Positions 54,901-64,000 of a stretch of DNA of 64,000 nt are shown piece by piece; positions within the stretch are counted from its first letter, which is position 1, and each line of letters begins with the position of its first letter. Source of the DNA: Lateolabrax maculatus (taxonomy: Eukaryota > Chordata > Actinopteri > Acropomatiformes > Lateolabracidae); contig CM062202.1 of assembly GCA_031216445.1 (NCBI GenBank), positions 12,954,501-13,018,500 of the forward strand, in the 5' to 3' direction. Under the pieces are notes generated by a model, which made no database searches, was not told the origin of the DNA, and saw only the letters and a program-made list of their open reading frames with translations. The position numbers and the translations under genes were made by a program.

Positions 54901-57900
54901 AACTGTGTTTTTTATTATCCAAGCTAGCCTGTAGGGATGGCAATGTCGGTCTGTTGGCCCACCACTCTGGTCCAGACTGAAATCTCTCAACATATAATGG
55001 ATGAATTGCCATGGAATTTTGTACAGACAATTACGGACCTCAGAAGATGCAACCTATAAAATTTAATGATCCCAAAATCAGTAGGCCACCAGTTTGACGT
55101 TTGTGGTTTTAAGGTAAATGTCTGGCAACTTTTGAATGGATTTTTAGGACATTTGGTTCAAACATTCATGTTCCCTCCCAAACGGTCCTGCATCAAGTGC
55201 AGGTCTGTCTGTATGTATGCGTGCGGTATGTTTATTTAAACAATTTAATTTCTGTTTGGCAACTGTTGTGTTTTGTCCAGACAGAGGCAAGAGTTTCGTA
55301 GATGTCCTCGATGCTCAGTGGGAATGTGAGGGAGAGCTGATCCCTTTGGACCCATCAGTCCTTAACCCCAGAGAGTTTCTGGTCTACCAGCATGGACTAT
55401 TCCTAATGCACACATTGCATAATCTAAAACTGGTTTGTGCTAAACTTTCACTGTTACTTTCAACCTTGTCGCTTATTCATTTTTTAATTGCTTTTATTGA
55501 GTGGCCCTAAGCTATCTTTTAAATTTTAATTTCTTATGAGCCTTTGTGCAGTCTGAAGTACTCAGGCAGGAAACCTCCCAACTATTCCTGTATCCCAGTT
55601 AAAGACCAAAGGTGACTTGGCTTTGGTGTGAGAGCTCTGGGGCTTTAAACTGACCTTTATTTATTAATTAATTCTTCTTTGTTATTTTAATTCCTAGATA
55701 TATTAGCATTGATATATGTATATTTTAAAAAGTTTTACTGTACCCTGAGCTTCAGTAGGCATATTATATTAAAAAGGCTTTTAATAGGATTGTTGCTCTC
55801 TTTTCCAACAGACTCCGGCCATTTCACTTCAGATAGCAGCTAGTCTCCCAAACAACAACTACTTCAACAACGCTTTCAGAAATTCCTTCTTTTATCAGGT
55901 AAACCTGTTGCTCTTTTCTGTTAAAGTGTGATTTGAGACTTGCTTTTTGGTTTTCAGTGTCAGTGCAATTGCTCAGTATTTTGAGACATAAGTGGCATCA
56001 ACAAGGCAGACATTTGTACAGTATTAGTACAAATTAATTGACTAATAAAGTCACAAGTGATGCACCTAAAACAAGACCAATATAATACACAATGCATATT
56101 TAATGAAACCCCCAGAATACCTCAGAGATGGATGTAAAAAATATTTCCAATATCACAGATTTTTGAAGATGACATATTGCCTGGCTGTATTTCCAATTGG
56201 TTGTGTGAAGTGTGATAATACTGTTTCCTGGGAAGCAACTGTTTCTGTAAAAAGAGTGTCTGCTGTGTTTAGTGTAACACACTGAAGTCTGGAGATAAGA
56301 TGATCTAAAACCCAAACAAGCTGTAGAGATTAGTTTTTAGTTATTTGGAAGCTCGGGCATCAAAGCATTTGACACACTGAAGCTGCAGGTTGTCTGAAGA
56401 TTAGTTTTCTCAGTCATCAAAAATATGTGTACTGTAAGCATGCTGTCAACAGATAACAGTGCTTGAAAGTTTGAAATAGCTCTGTAAAAATGGTGAAAAT
56501 GTGCTGCTTCACTTGAGACCATCAAATCCAAGGATTTACTTCAGATTTGCCACTCCTACTGAAGTCTGTTTAGAGAACATTAGGTACTTTCCCTGATATG
56601 CTTGTTGTTGTTCCCTTACTTTTCTAGAAACTTCTGCTTTAAAGCATATTCGCAAGTTCAACCCTGTGAGGGCTTTGTGATTGTGTGGTTTTAGGATTTC
56701 CTTTTCTCCGCAGGAACATTTTTGTATTCAGTATGCTATGCAGATGTTGGCCTGCTTATATTTTGGTCATAGTGTATTCTGTTGATACCAGTGGGTAAAT
56801 GAATAGATCCAGAGAAAGTATGGGTGGTCTGTGTATTTGTTGTCATATAGTTGGATGACTGGGACAATGTTAGTAACTGCAGCCGAAAATTACTGAGCTT
56901 TTAAAAATTGTAATTGTAACGCAAACCGCCTCTTGAACTAGATACAGTAAATAAGGTTTTGATTTATGGTTAATATACCCCTTTACAACTTTGATACTGC
57001 CAGTGGTGCAAAGTTACTAAATACATTTACTTAAGTACTGAATTTAAGTACAATTTTGATATACAACTGTATCATCAGTTTATAAAGTACAAAACACAGT
57101 TTTAGATTAAACTACGCAACAGTAAAATTGTTCAAATTAGATCCAGCTGGACCAGATGCAACATTATAATGCTGCCTACATGTTAATGCAGTAGTAGTTT
57201 AGAGTAACACCACGTACAAAGCTAACCTGCTATCCTTACAATAGGTTCTATAAACAAATACATTTAAATAGAAATAAACAAATATTCTGATGCACTGAAA
57301 CATATGGCAAAATATACAAACAATATACTTGGACCCAGATAGTGCAACTGCAAATCCTATTCACTGTGTGTTATCTATCCTATAACACAACTACATGCAG
57401 GCAAATGCTACGGTGTAAAACATCATCCGTCATAAAATACTCCTCAGTATAGGATTCTAAGCATAAAGTACCTAAAATAAACGTACAGGCATTGTTTTCT
57501 TAAGTGTAACGAGCCTTCTGGTGTTGATGCACGGCTTGCAAACAAAAAGACAGGAGACTACAACTTATTTCCAGTTTCCTGTGTGTAACACAGCTACATA
57601 GAAAAGTCAAACAGATGGCGCCATTGACCATGAATCAAAGCATGAACAGAATGATAACAAAAATAATATACATATATTTATTGTAATAACAGTCTGCTTT
57701 GTAATGACAAACTTTACATTTTATACTGTAGGTTTTCTTTTAGATTGGATTAGCAAGACTTTTTACAAAATTTTACAAAATCAAAAATATTGCTGGGAAA
57801 ATTGTTAAAGGATAAAATGAGGGAATACTATTAAATGCAGCAGAAAGTAGGGAATAGTGGTGGAACAAACCAGCAACACCTCTATCTGCAATCTCACCAA

Positions 57901-59635
57901 ACTTTCTCAGTACAGTTCAGTTCAGACAAAACAGCAGTGTGCTGTTTCCATCTGCTGTTTACGTCCTACTGGAGCCCTCACTAATACTAAAGGGGTAATT
58001 CAGTGAACAGTCCCAACAGTGGAAAACCTTACAGAGCATCCTGTTTATCCCAGCTGATCTTTGGAAACAAAATAATCTGTCTATGTTCACCTCTCCCTCC
58101 TCAGGGGAGAGAGGTCAGACAAAAAGACCCCTCAAATCAGTAAATAACCAGCATTTCCTCAACCTTCAGGTTTCCTGCATGAGCTCAGGCTTATAGAGTT
58201 TGTTTCAGGGGCAGATTTTGATGTTTCAGAGAGATTCAAACTTCCAAACTGCAGGAGAACACCAGCTGCAGACTGTGGGATACCATTTAATTCCATGGTC
58301 AGACAAACACAGGCTCTAAATTAAGTTTGCAATATTTGAAGTATAGCCCTGTTTCATATCTACTGCTAACGTAAATGGCACAACAAACTTAGTGCATATA
58401 ATGGGAGACATTACAATCTATCCTTCTTTAGTCAAACAAGAATACCAGCAGGTGTTAAAGATGTTAATATTGGAGAAGTAGGCACTTTCTTTTCTCGCCC
58501 CCTCAGTGTTCATTCGTTGCATTTCCTCATTTGTATATTCTACAAAACTAAACTAGGATGTGAAACTATTCCTATTATTGTGTTTCAGTTGGATAGACAC
58601 ACACCATTGTGTTGTACAAGTAAATCAATATGGGGGGCCATGCTTGCTTTTTTATAAGTAAATTATGAATGTGTATGTCCTTGTACAGCTGTAATGTGTT
58701 ACCGATAATAACTCTCAGATGCGTGTGAATGACTGCTCTGTTGACAGGGGGCAGAGGAGACGCTCTTTGTCCGTCGCCAGAGGCTCCAGTCAGTTGGAGG
58801 CTTCTCTCTGCTGCTGCTCCACTGTCTGTCCCATGTCAAAATTAATGACTTGAGCTCGGACTCCAGTCCTGCCTTCCAGAGGCTTTTCTTCAAGGTACAG
58901 ACAAACACTCAAGGTGTGCATGAATCATTAATGGTTTGGGAAAATTTAGTTGTGAGAATACATTTTGATTTCAAATGTAGCTTCAAATAAAGCTGAAATT
59001 TGAAATCCCAGATATTTTATGGATTTTACTGTTGATTAGATGTCTTTTTGATGATATTAATTGAAATTCTGGTGTTTTGTTTAATTTAATATCACAGGTG
59101 CTGCAGGCATGTCTTGGGGAGCTGTTTCAGGCCAGACTGTTCATGCCCCCCTCTGGACAGGAAGCCAATTTGTCTATGTTGTTCCAGGACCAAGAGGCCC
59201 CTTCAAGAATTTTAAAGGGGACTCTGTCAGACTCTCATGCCGCCTCCCTGCTTTACAGGCTTCGCAAACCGAGCAGAGGATTGCTGTCTGAAAATGTGAG
59301 AACAGAATATTTCCTTTAACTATGATAATCTGCAATAGCACAGTTCATATGTTTAGCTGTTATTTTAATTTATTCTTTCAGATTGTTGAGACAGAAACAC
59401 GATTTTTCATTATTTTACTGGTCAGCAAAAGTGGCAGGATAATATTTGTGAGTTGCACAGTAATCTGAGACGCCTTGCATGTTTCTTGTTGTGTGTATGT
59501 TTGTGATTATGGGAGCAGGAAGTTGAGGAACTTCAGAGGAAGCACGGAGAAACGTCTCTGTTTTCCCATCTTGAAGGACTTTTGAGAGAGAACAGCTCTG
59601 AAGCCACAGAGAAACGCAAAGACCAGATTGGGTAA
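37560..59635 (+). CDS. unrecognised large type I membrane protein with DPxTG repeats (~1,789 aa, 34 exons)
   Basis: I do not recognise a named family. Exons: 37560-37683, 37825-38048, 38768-38929, 39542-39721, 40055-40175, 40278-40370, 40499-40703, 40796-40958, 41618-41806, 41895-42069, 43316-43455, 44717-44893, 45279-45409, 45506-45663, 46420-46647, 46799-47137, 47226-47374, 47683-47932, 49238-49408, 49547-49704, 49901-50041, 50437-50578, 50777-50928, 51179-51304, 51521-51710, 52510-52584, 53156-53284, 54099-54158, 54253-54369, 55281-55432, 55812-55898, 58748-58894, 59098-59295, 59519-59635. Every junction is GT/AG and in phase; total 5,370 nt. Start chosen at 37560 because MLRTCRCKSFRCVWCLGAVL begins a signal peptide (an in-frame ATG at 37509 lacks one). 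Order: Cys-rich ectodomain (residues ~27-464), membrane helix (~467-490), coiled coil (~555-740), DPxTG repeats, helical blocks, Ser/Pro-rich linker, C-terminal helical region. The stop TAA overlaps a possible donor (GG|GTAAAC), but AATAAA follows at 59718. Exon 11 has two in-frame acceptors 9 nt apart. Confidence 0.85.
37825..39721 (+). other. Cys-rich GCC2/GCC3-like ectodomain of the large gene
   Basis: Exons 2-4 encode residues about 42-230. Across the first junction the sequence reads CKPGFYCPLG, then PCPKGTYGPTADA, CLNCPPHHYC and PCGPGAQ. This is the spacing of ephrin-receptor-like/GCC2-GCC3 Cys-rich modules (CPxGTY...C..CP..YYC). Exons 3-4 add further Cys pairs (GRCHC, MCVC, CGGLC). Such modules form disulfide-bonded rods in extracellular proteins. 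Domain naming is from motif spacing only. Confidence 0.65.
40055..41806 (+). other. membrane-proximal ectodomain (possible cupredoxin-like fold) and membrane helix
   Basis: Exons 5-9, residues about 231-487. Exons 7-9 contain TTCLHLGDVILFTVNTRHYP, then NTNSDFDWGAF, FFPVVFSQPGVYVFTLSSH and VRVMPAGGQC. A 'GD.v.F.v', 'F..PG.Y.F' and closing 'v.V.p.g' pattern is typical of cupredoxin-like beta sandwiches. The usual copper ligand set is not evident apart from His residues after the PGVYVF strand, so a non-copper fold or a different beta domain is equally possible. The exon 9/10 boundary splits the membrane helix WLVTGGLLFGAVVILCLCV, which is preceded by RRR. Confidence 0.5.
42855..42912. repeat. 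(CA)n microsatellite
   Basis: Long CA tract with one AA interruption, in intron 10 of the large gene. Shorter CA tracts lie in the same intron at about 42106-42127 and 42236-42262. Confidence 0.9.
43316..45663 (+). other. cytoplasmic coiled-coil region of the large gene
   Basis: Exons 11-14, residues about 546-747. Charged heptad-like helices such as ERMRREVEREVVRRKTLGSQ, VLRREQQTQQRVHSVF and LIQRLTSLVDEMGELLSAEC precede the first repeat unit (CPDTGTVL). This suggests oligomerisation or partner binding; no named domain recognised. Confidence 0.6.
46420..49704 (+). other. DPxTG/PVxG repeat region of the large gene
   Basis: Exons 15-17 and 19-20, residues about 748-986 and 1070-1179, separated by a helical exon 18. 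About 15 degenerate units of 13-20 residues follow (D/H)PxTGxxxP(V/I)xGV. Examples: HPQTGRVMPIAG, DPDTGVPVPILAV, HPQTGLVYPLGG, DPVTGAVLPVGG, EPLSGRMVRVGG, DPVTGVLAPVVG. The first unit (CPDTGTVL) is in exon 14. Most junctions here are phase 1, consistent with exon-wise duplication. Confidence 0.75.
49901..51710 (+). other. second helical block of the large gene
   Basis: Exons 21-25, residues about 1180-1429. Gln/Glu-rich amphipathic helices include YWQQQKQREEDILSDLDSAL, QLKEAAMELQDSAQAEAQRR and DRELRQRELWEQCCSRQTEL. They are followed by a less regular segment (VLCGNFWYREYGLVQCSVHT) and another helix. Resembles a coiled-coil or spectrin-like helical rod; no family assigned. Confidence 0.55.
52790..52843 (+). 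other. possible optional 54-nt exon of the large gene
   Basis: Flanked by AG (GCTCCAG|GG) and a good donor (AAAAAG|GTAAGA). It has phase 1/1 and an open frame, so it could be included without shifting frame. It encodes a T-rich stretch then MSLEISDGVEK. The pyrimidine run lies inside rather than before it, which argues against constitutive use. Confidence 0.25.
53531..54082. mobile_element. MITE-like element with inverted ends, in an intron of the large gene
   Basis: Left end TAAAGGAATAGCTTGACATT (continuing TTGG) and right end CCAAAATGTTGAACTATTCC (continuing TTTTAA) are inverted repeats of each other with few mismatches. The interior contains the CCATACAAAAACCAAAGTGT and TTTCTTGGCCAGGAGCAGTG segments of a widespread teleost element (recall). 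A second copy of the left end lies at about 5139-5170. The right end stops 16 nt before exon 28. Confidence 0.7.
54253..59635 (+). other. C-terminal region of the large gene
   Basis: Exons 29-34, residues about 1518-1789. Segments include NPREFLVYQHGLFLMHTLHN, NNYFNNAFRNSFFYQ, FSLLLLHCLSHVKIND and a charged end. It looks like a folded mostly helical domain. A 2.85-kb intron (55899-58747) splits it. Not recognised. Confidence 0.5.
57001..57240. repeat. dispersed repeat beginning CAGTGGTGCAAAGTTACTAA
   Basis: Lies in the last large intron of the long gene. Start and the following ACATTTACTTAAGTACTGAA match a common teleost interspersed repeat by recall, related to the element at 27665-28209. 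Right border uncertain. Confidence 0.45.
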
Positions 59636-59717
59636 ACAGATGTCTTTTATACCTCCCTATCAGTGTGCAATGTAAAAAAGTATGTTTTAAAGTCCAAACA
59701 CATTTAAGAGATAAAAA

Positions 59718-59723
59718 AATAAA
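59718..59723 (+). terminator. poly(A) signal AATAAA of the large gene
   Basis: AATAAA 83 nt after the TAA at 59633-59635. Supports 59519-59635 as the terminal exon. Confidence 0.6.
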
Positions 59724-60079
59724 ACAAATTGAACCATGAACCTAATTCCCACCAAAATAAAAATGTTCCAACTTTTTTAATCAGTGCTATAGTTTTGTTT
59801 GCATCATGTTGTCAAACAAAATATGATAAACTTACCAAATTACATTATTTTTTTCAACTTTTGAGTCAATGCTGATATACTTTCTTGTACAAAAAGCAAA
59901 AAAAAAAAAAAACAAACAAAAAAAAACTGCTCAACTCAAAATTTTAGATAGACACTTATTTTCTTATACCTTTACGTCATGTGCAAGGTAATTCCTTTCA
60001 TTTAAACAGGATAAAGTAATGTAATTGTGAGGCAAAAAGACCAATTGACAGCATATTGACAATTTTAGGTAAGGAAGTT

Positions 60080-60085
60080 TTTATT
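60080..60085 (-). terminator. poly(A) signal of the IFITM-like gene
   Basis: Minus-strand AATAAA about 310 nt downstream of the IFITM-like stop codon. The gene converges on the large plus-strand gene whose own signal is about 360 bp away. Confidence 0.5.
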
Positions 60086-60396
60086 TTTTGCAACAAAACA
60101 AATATTAAATTTTAAACCAGAAACAGCTTTCTCCTTAGACAAATCATACATGTTTGGCTGCGTAGCTTTTACCACAACAAGCAGTGCATTATAATGGCAT
60201 TCCTGGGTTCTTTCTTTGATGGGCGCTTGATTAAAAGAGGTACACAGACAGACACATGTGTACAACCTATATGAGCGCACACATACAGACATCTGTTTCT
60301 ATTTAGTGGTCCTGTTTGTGGGGGAGGGGAAGTCTTAAAAAAAACTTTGTTGAGATTCCAATCTGTTGGCACAAACAGGCACCTTCAAAATACATT

Positions 60397-60823
60397 TTAG
60401 TGGCCTTGAGTGGCTTTGAGAGCGATGACAATGATGATCACAATCATTCCACAGACAAGTCCGACAACATTTAGGATCTTGGCTGTCCTTGATGCATCCG
60501 CAGCTGAAGCTGATTCTCCAAGAGCATTAGCATTTTGTGCCTTTAAAAAGCAAGTGGCAAAATGAGTTTCAATTTATGTGCAAGTCAATTTTCTAGAAGA
60601 AAAAAAATGTATCTACAACATGGACAATGTAGCAAAACACATAATACAGGAAGAGAAAGCAGCAGATGAAGTTTACAAAAAAGTTTGATGCTCAGGAAAA
60701 GTTACCTACCTTGCAGGAACAGATGATAGCAGCAATCCCTAGAGGCAGGCAACAGCATAAAGTGTTGAAGATGGACCATCCTAAGTAGGATGGAACCACT
60801 GCACGGGTCTGGCCTCCTTCCAT
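60397..60823 (-). CDS. IFITM/dispanin (CD225) family small membrane protein, complete
   Basis: Two exons on the minus strand, 60823-60710 (38 codons) and 60540-60397 (47 codons plus stop), joined in phase 0 (TGCAAG|GTAGG and TTAAAG|GCAC), give 85 residues. The CD225 hallmark is clear: VPSYLGWSIFNTLCCCLPLG (with the triple Cys that is palmitoylated in family members), AAIICSCK, a conserved linker (ASRTAKILN), then a second hydrophobic helix GLVCGMIVIIIVIAL. The start MEGGQTR is the first ATG; codons upstream remain open but lack an ATG. IFITM proteins act in endosomal and plasma membranes and some restrict virus entry; other dispanins have unrelated roles. The N-terminus is very short for an antiviral IFITM, so the specific function is unknown. 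Confidence 0.88.
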
Positions 60824-60901
60824 AATGTCCCTGTGTCGAACTTGGAGTGTTTGTTGGCCAGTGTCTGGATCCAATGTGTTGCGGGGGCTATGACCCACAC
60901 C

Positions 60902-60909
60902 CTTTTATC
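60902..60909 (-). promoter_or_regulatory. TATA-like element of the IFITM-like gene
   Basis: Minus-strand GATAAAAG about 80 bp before the ATG; a CCAAT box (ATTGG on the minus strand) lies near 60960. I saw no convincing interferon-stimulated response element in the adjacent 150 bp. Confidence 0.35.
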
Positions 60910-61740
60910 TGTCATGGGTGTGGTTTAAGGGGTTGTATAAAAAACAGCTATGTGAGCAGCCAATGGAGAGAAAAATGACACTATCTGGGATTGAACAGAA
61001 ATTGAGGATTTTTTTGGGCATCTCTTGTAACTTGAGATATACTGGCAGGAGCAACTAAACATAGAGGAGACTTCAAGATTCAAATTAAATTTCAAGTTGA
61101 CTTCGGTGCCTGCTTTTACATTCATTTTAACACATGGTTTTATTCTTCTTGCATAATTGTGCATAACAGCTTTCTTTAATAGATACATGTTAGTTAGTTA
61201 CGTTATTGTGTAATGCACGTACAAGTGCCCAGCCCACATTATATATAAGACACCAAAAAAACAGTTGCAGTAGTGAAACACAGGAACATAACTTTTGACT
61301 TTTGAACATGACATTGCAAACAAAGAACTTTGTCTTATGGCCCAAGTTTTTTTTTTACAATCATCTAACCAGAACAGTTAAATAAAATAAGCCTTTACTT
61401 ATTCCAAAAATGAAATCGTTATACTAACAACGTTATATTATGTAATGACCAATAGAGAGACCATTACACCTGCCTGTTTCAATAGCTATTGGTATTGTAC
61501 CGGAACATAACTATGCACACAGAGATCTTTGACTTTCGGTAGGCTTTGCGTCAGTATACTGTAGTCATTTTTCATCAGAAAATACATTTGTAATTTATAT
61601 TTATCCATTAAAATTATAACACGTCTCACAACTCTATTGCAGTACACCATGCTTTATTCAGACCATTTTGCCTATCTTGACTTCATCAGGGTGGTGCCTG
61701 AGTCTGTTTGTGTTTATGTTTGAAACATTAACAAACCATC

Positions 61741-62086
61741 TGTCACGTTTCAAGCAGGAAAAGGACCCAAATGCAGACACAAATCTCAAAAAAAAAAAAA
61801 TAAGGTCAAAAAAGGTTTATCCCAACAAAAAAAACTCACTGAATCACACAAAGGGGAGCCAGGAACAACAGGAACATCATCGGTGACACCCGAAAAATGA
61901 CAAGGACCCGACAGAGGACAAAAGAAACTCAGGAACATATATCCACACAGACTAATAAGAAACAGACATAGCTGGGGTGGGCAGGCAGGTAGCAGGAGAA
62001 GGAGGGAGACACAAGGGTTGTGCAAACGAGCTCTAGACCATAAACAGGTGTGCAGGAAAAACCACAGCCACAGCTGGGCCGTGACA
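61741..62086. mobile_element. non-autonomous DNA transposon, 346 bp, TSD CCATC
   Basis: Begins TGTCACG and ends CGTGACA (7-bp perfect terminal inverted repeats). It is flanked by direct repeats CCATC at 61736-61740 and 62087-62091. The interior (AGGACCCAAATGCAGACAC near the left end, AAACCACAGCCACAGCTG near the right) resembles a dispersed teleost element I recall. No transposase is encoded. Confidence 0.75.
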
Positions 62087-62181
62087 CCATCTTTGTTCAA
62101 ATAAGGAACAATTTGTGCCAAGCATCATGAATGTTAAACTGATCGAAAGTAACTGCACTTCTTGTTTCTAACTGCAGCCTC

Positions 62182-62242
62182 AAATGTGCTGTACTAGTTT
62201 CCTCTTCTAGCAACTAGAAGAGGAAACTAGTACAGCACATTT
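62182..62242. repeat. perfect 29-bp inverted repeat with 3-nt loop
   Basis: The arm AAATGTGCTGTACTAGTTTC plus CTCTTCTAG (62182-62210) is followed by CAA and then its exact reverse complement (62214-62242). No mismatches. Confidence 0.97.
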
Positions 62243-62984
62243 TTCTCACTTTTGATCTCTGTCAATTCAAAGCCTCAGTGTTTTTTCATTTGCTTTTTCT
62301 TTTGTTTTTGGATTAAAAATCATTTTACTCATCATCATCATCTAATCATCTCCATAGCTAGTAATTACACAACAGCACAATACCATAATCAGTACTAATT
62401 AAGTTTATTGTTTTTCTCAGTTGAATAGAAGATTTTCTCACTGCCAGCCAAATAGATTCACATGATTTTCAATAGCAATCAAGTACCAGCTGGAGTACAC
62501 TACGGCAGCATCCTGCTGAGTGATCACAGACAACTGACTGTGCACCAGAAATTGGTTAATGGCAGTTGAATGGCCTCCATTCATCATGACTCAGGTGTAC
62601 TGCCAGTAAATCAGATGTTTTTGATTCTGAGAGGGCTCTTTGCTTTTCCCATTTTACATGTTGTCTGGCTCCAGTAGTTTACAAGTAACCATTATAAGAA
62701 CATTACACATATAAAAGGAGTAAAGGACAGGAAGTATGTTGTTGAGTCATGATATACTATCCCATACATTACAGTCATTTGTGCAATATCAAGGTCTTTG
62801 AATTTACTTGATTTTACAGCTAAACCAATACATTAATTTTATGTTTTCATCTAATTTTTTATCGCCCTTCATTTCTTGTTTTTACTTTCATATGCCTTTT
62901 TTTCTTTTTTCCCCATTCTCCCCCTACAAATTGTAACTGTATTAATATATTTCAAAGCAGTTCTTTCTCTCTTTCTCTTTTAGG

Positions 62985-63300
62985 TCAAATTCTGGATCCA
63001 AGATGTGCTCTTAAAAGTTATTCGCAACTCCAATATTTCTTTCCATTTTTATGCAGACGATACACATATCTATTTGTCCACAAACCCATCAGACCTCACC
63101 TCAGCAACCTCACTCACAGTCGGTCATGCAACCATAAAGTCCAGGATGTCCGTTAACTTCTTAATGCTGAACAATGACGGAAGTGATGTTGTTTGGACCC
63201 AAAGCACACAGGGATTATGTAAATCTGACTTTAGTTTCCCAGGGTGTGCAGTGCACCCATGAGGATAGAAATCTGGGTGTACCTGGAAACTAATTCTTAG
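62985..63300 (+). pseudogene. decayed LINE reverse-transcriptase fragment
   Basis: A frame at about 63005-63260 translates to NISFHFYADDTHIYLSTNPS followed later by MSVNFLMLNNDGSDVV. YADD is the reverse-transcriptase catalytic motif, and the surrounding order matches L2/CR1/Rex-type non-LTR retrotransposons by recall. Further on, AATCTGGGTGTA (NLGV) continues the pattern but frames break. A 5'-truncated, degraded copy with no complete element. Confidence 0.75.
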
Positions 63301-64000
63301 CTTGCATTACAATTTTTAAGCAGGGTTCATTTTTTGAGATTACCCCAGAAGACAGACTGGAAACATGAGTGGACTTATTGTGCAAAGGCAGATATAGTAA
63401 ATAGGAAAGCATTTAATCAATGACAGCATTGTGCTGCCTGTGTCAGTCGTCCTCTGAGACACGACACTGTGGCACCCTTTTAGTATCTCTCTGTGATCTT
63501 TCGACCTTTGTGATCCTGGTTCTTGAACGTTATCCAGCTTTCTATTTTAAGACTTCGAAAGCCTGTCAGCATGGAATGTGTCAGATAAGTAAACACAGCA
63601 GTTTTTAAAAGACATCTCTTACCAATCATTAAAATTGATGATGTAATTAATATTACTACAACGCAATACTCCGACATCAGATCAAAATGAATGGCGAGTC
63701 GGCTGCACAGTGTTGTGTCTCTGGAATGTTTTTATCCTCATTTGCTTTGTGCAAATGAAGATAAAGAGCCTCACTGTCTCTGGTTGTTATTGCCTGGGAT
63801 TTAGCTGTGAGAACAGTGGCCCTGGAACGATCCCATTCCCTTTCAGGACATTTCATGTAGACCAGTTGTGCTACGTCATGTTGTTGTGTGTTCGTGAGAG
63901 CCTGCATTTTTCACACCAGAAGTAACTTGGTACAATGTCTATCCTCATCTATCAAATGAACAAAGCTCTAACTAAGGAGATTTCCTCTCATAAAGGCACT

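Larger units (their letters stand above)
60965..64000. other. intergenic region right of the IFITM-like gene
   Basis: No supported gene. Holds the non-autonomous transposon at 61741-62086, a perfect hairpin at 62182-62242 and the LINE relic at about 62985-63300. The remainder is AT-rich without recognisable features. Confidence 0.6.

Noticed and set aside
59630..59635. Donor GG|GTAAAC at the end of the last exon of the large gene
   Set aside because: The in-frame TAA overlaps it, AATAAA follows in 83 nt, and no in-phase downstream exon was seen before the convergent IFITM-like gene.
1..64000. CRISPR arrays, rRNA, tRNA, prokaryotic operons
   Set aside because: Nothing with the required repeats or secondary structure was seen; the sequence is vertebrate chromosomal DNA.

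Overview
This window is vertebrate genomic DNA, almost certainly from a ray-finned (teleost) fish. Genes are split into short exons with GT..AG introns, (CA)n microsatellites are frequent, there is a CpG-rich promoter, and several interspersed repeats are of types I recall as common in teleosts. No prokaryotic or organellar features are seen. Most open frames are chance; the real genes were rebuilt exon by exon from splice sites, phase continuity and protein family similarity.

Layout, left to right. (1) 1-17,293, minus strand: the 5' part of sik2 (salt-inducible kinase 2), coding exons 1-3 with long introns; the rest lies off the left edge. Its CpG-rich promoter at about 17,300-17,950 carries cAMP-response-element-like sites and an RFX-type X-box. 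(2) 20,309-24,603, minus: a complete seven-exon layilin gene (layn), a C-type lectin hyaluronan receptor. The sik2-layn pair is also adjacent on human 11q23. (3) 24.6-29.87 kb: repeat-rich intergenic DNA. (4) 30,204-32,920, plus: a complete ten-coding-exon ZP-domain membrane protein resembling ZPLD1. (5) 33,727-34,928, minus: an exchangeable apolipoprotein, most like apoA-V, convergent with the ZP gene. (6) 37,560-59,635, plus: a 34-exon gene for a predicted type I membrane protein of about 1,789 residues that I cannot assign to a named family. (7) 60,397-60,823, minus: a compact two-exon IFITM/dispanin (CD225) gene, convergent with the large gene. (8) 60.9-64 kb: intergenic, with a non-autonomous transposon, a perfect 29-bp hairpin and a decayed LINE reverse-transcriptase fragment.

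The most interesting object is the large gene. It has a signal peptide, a Cys-rich GCC2/GCC3-like ectodomain, a possible cupredoxin-like membrane-proximal domain and one membrane helix. Its cytoplasmic part of about 1,300 residues has coiled coils alternating with about 15 degenerate repeats around (D/H)PxTGxxxPVxG. All junctions keep frame over 34 exons and the stop is followed by AATAAA, so it looks like a functional gene rather than a relic.

The genes do not form an operon-like unit. Shared themes are only positional: several encode secreted or membrane proteins, and a sik gene linked to an apoA-V-like gene echoes human SIK3 beside APOA1/C3/A4/A5.
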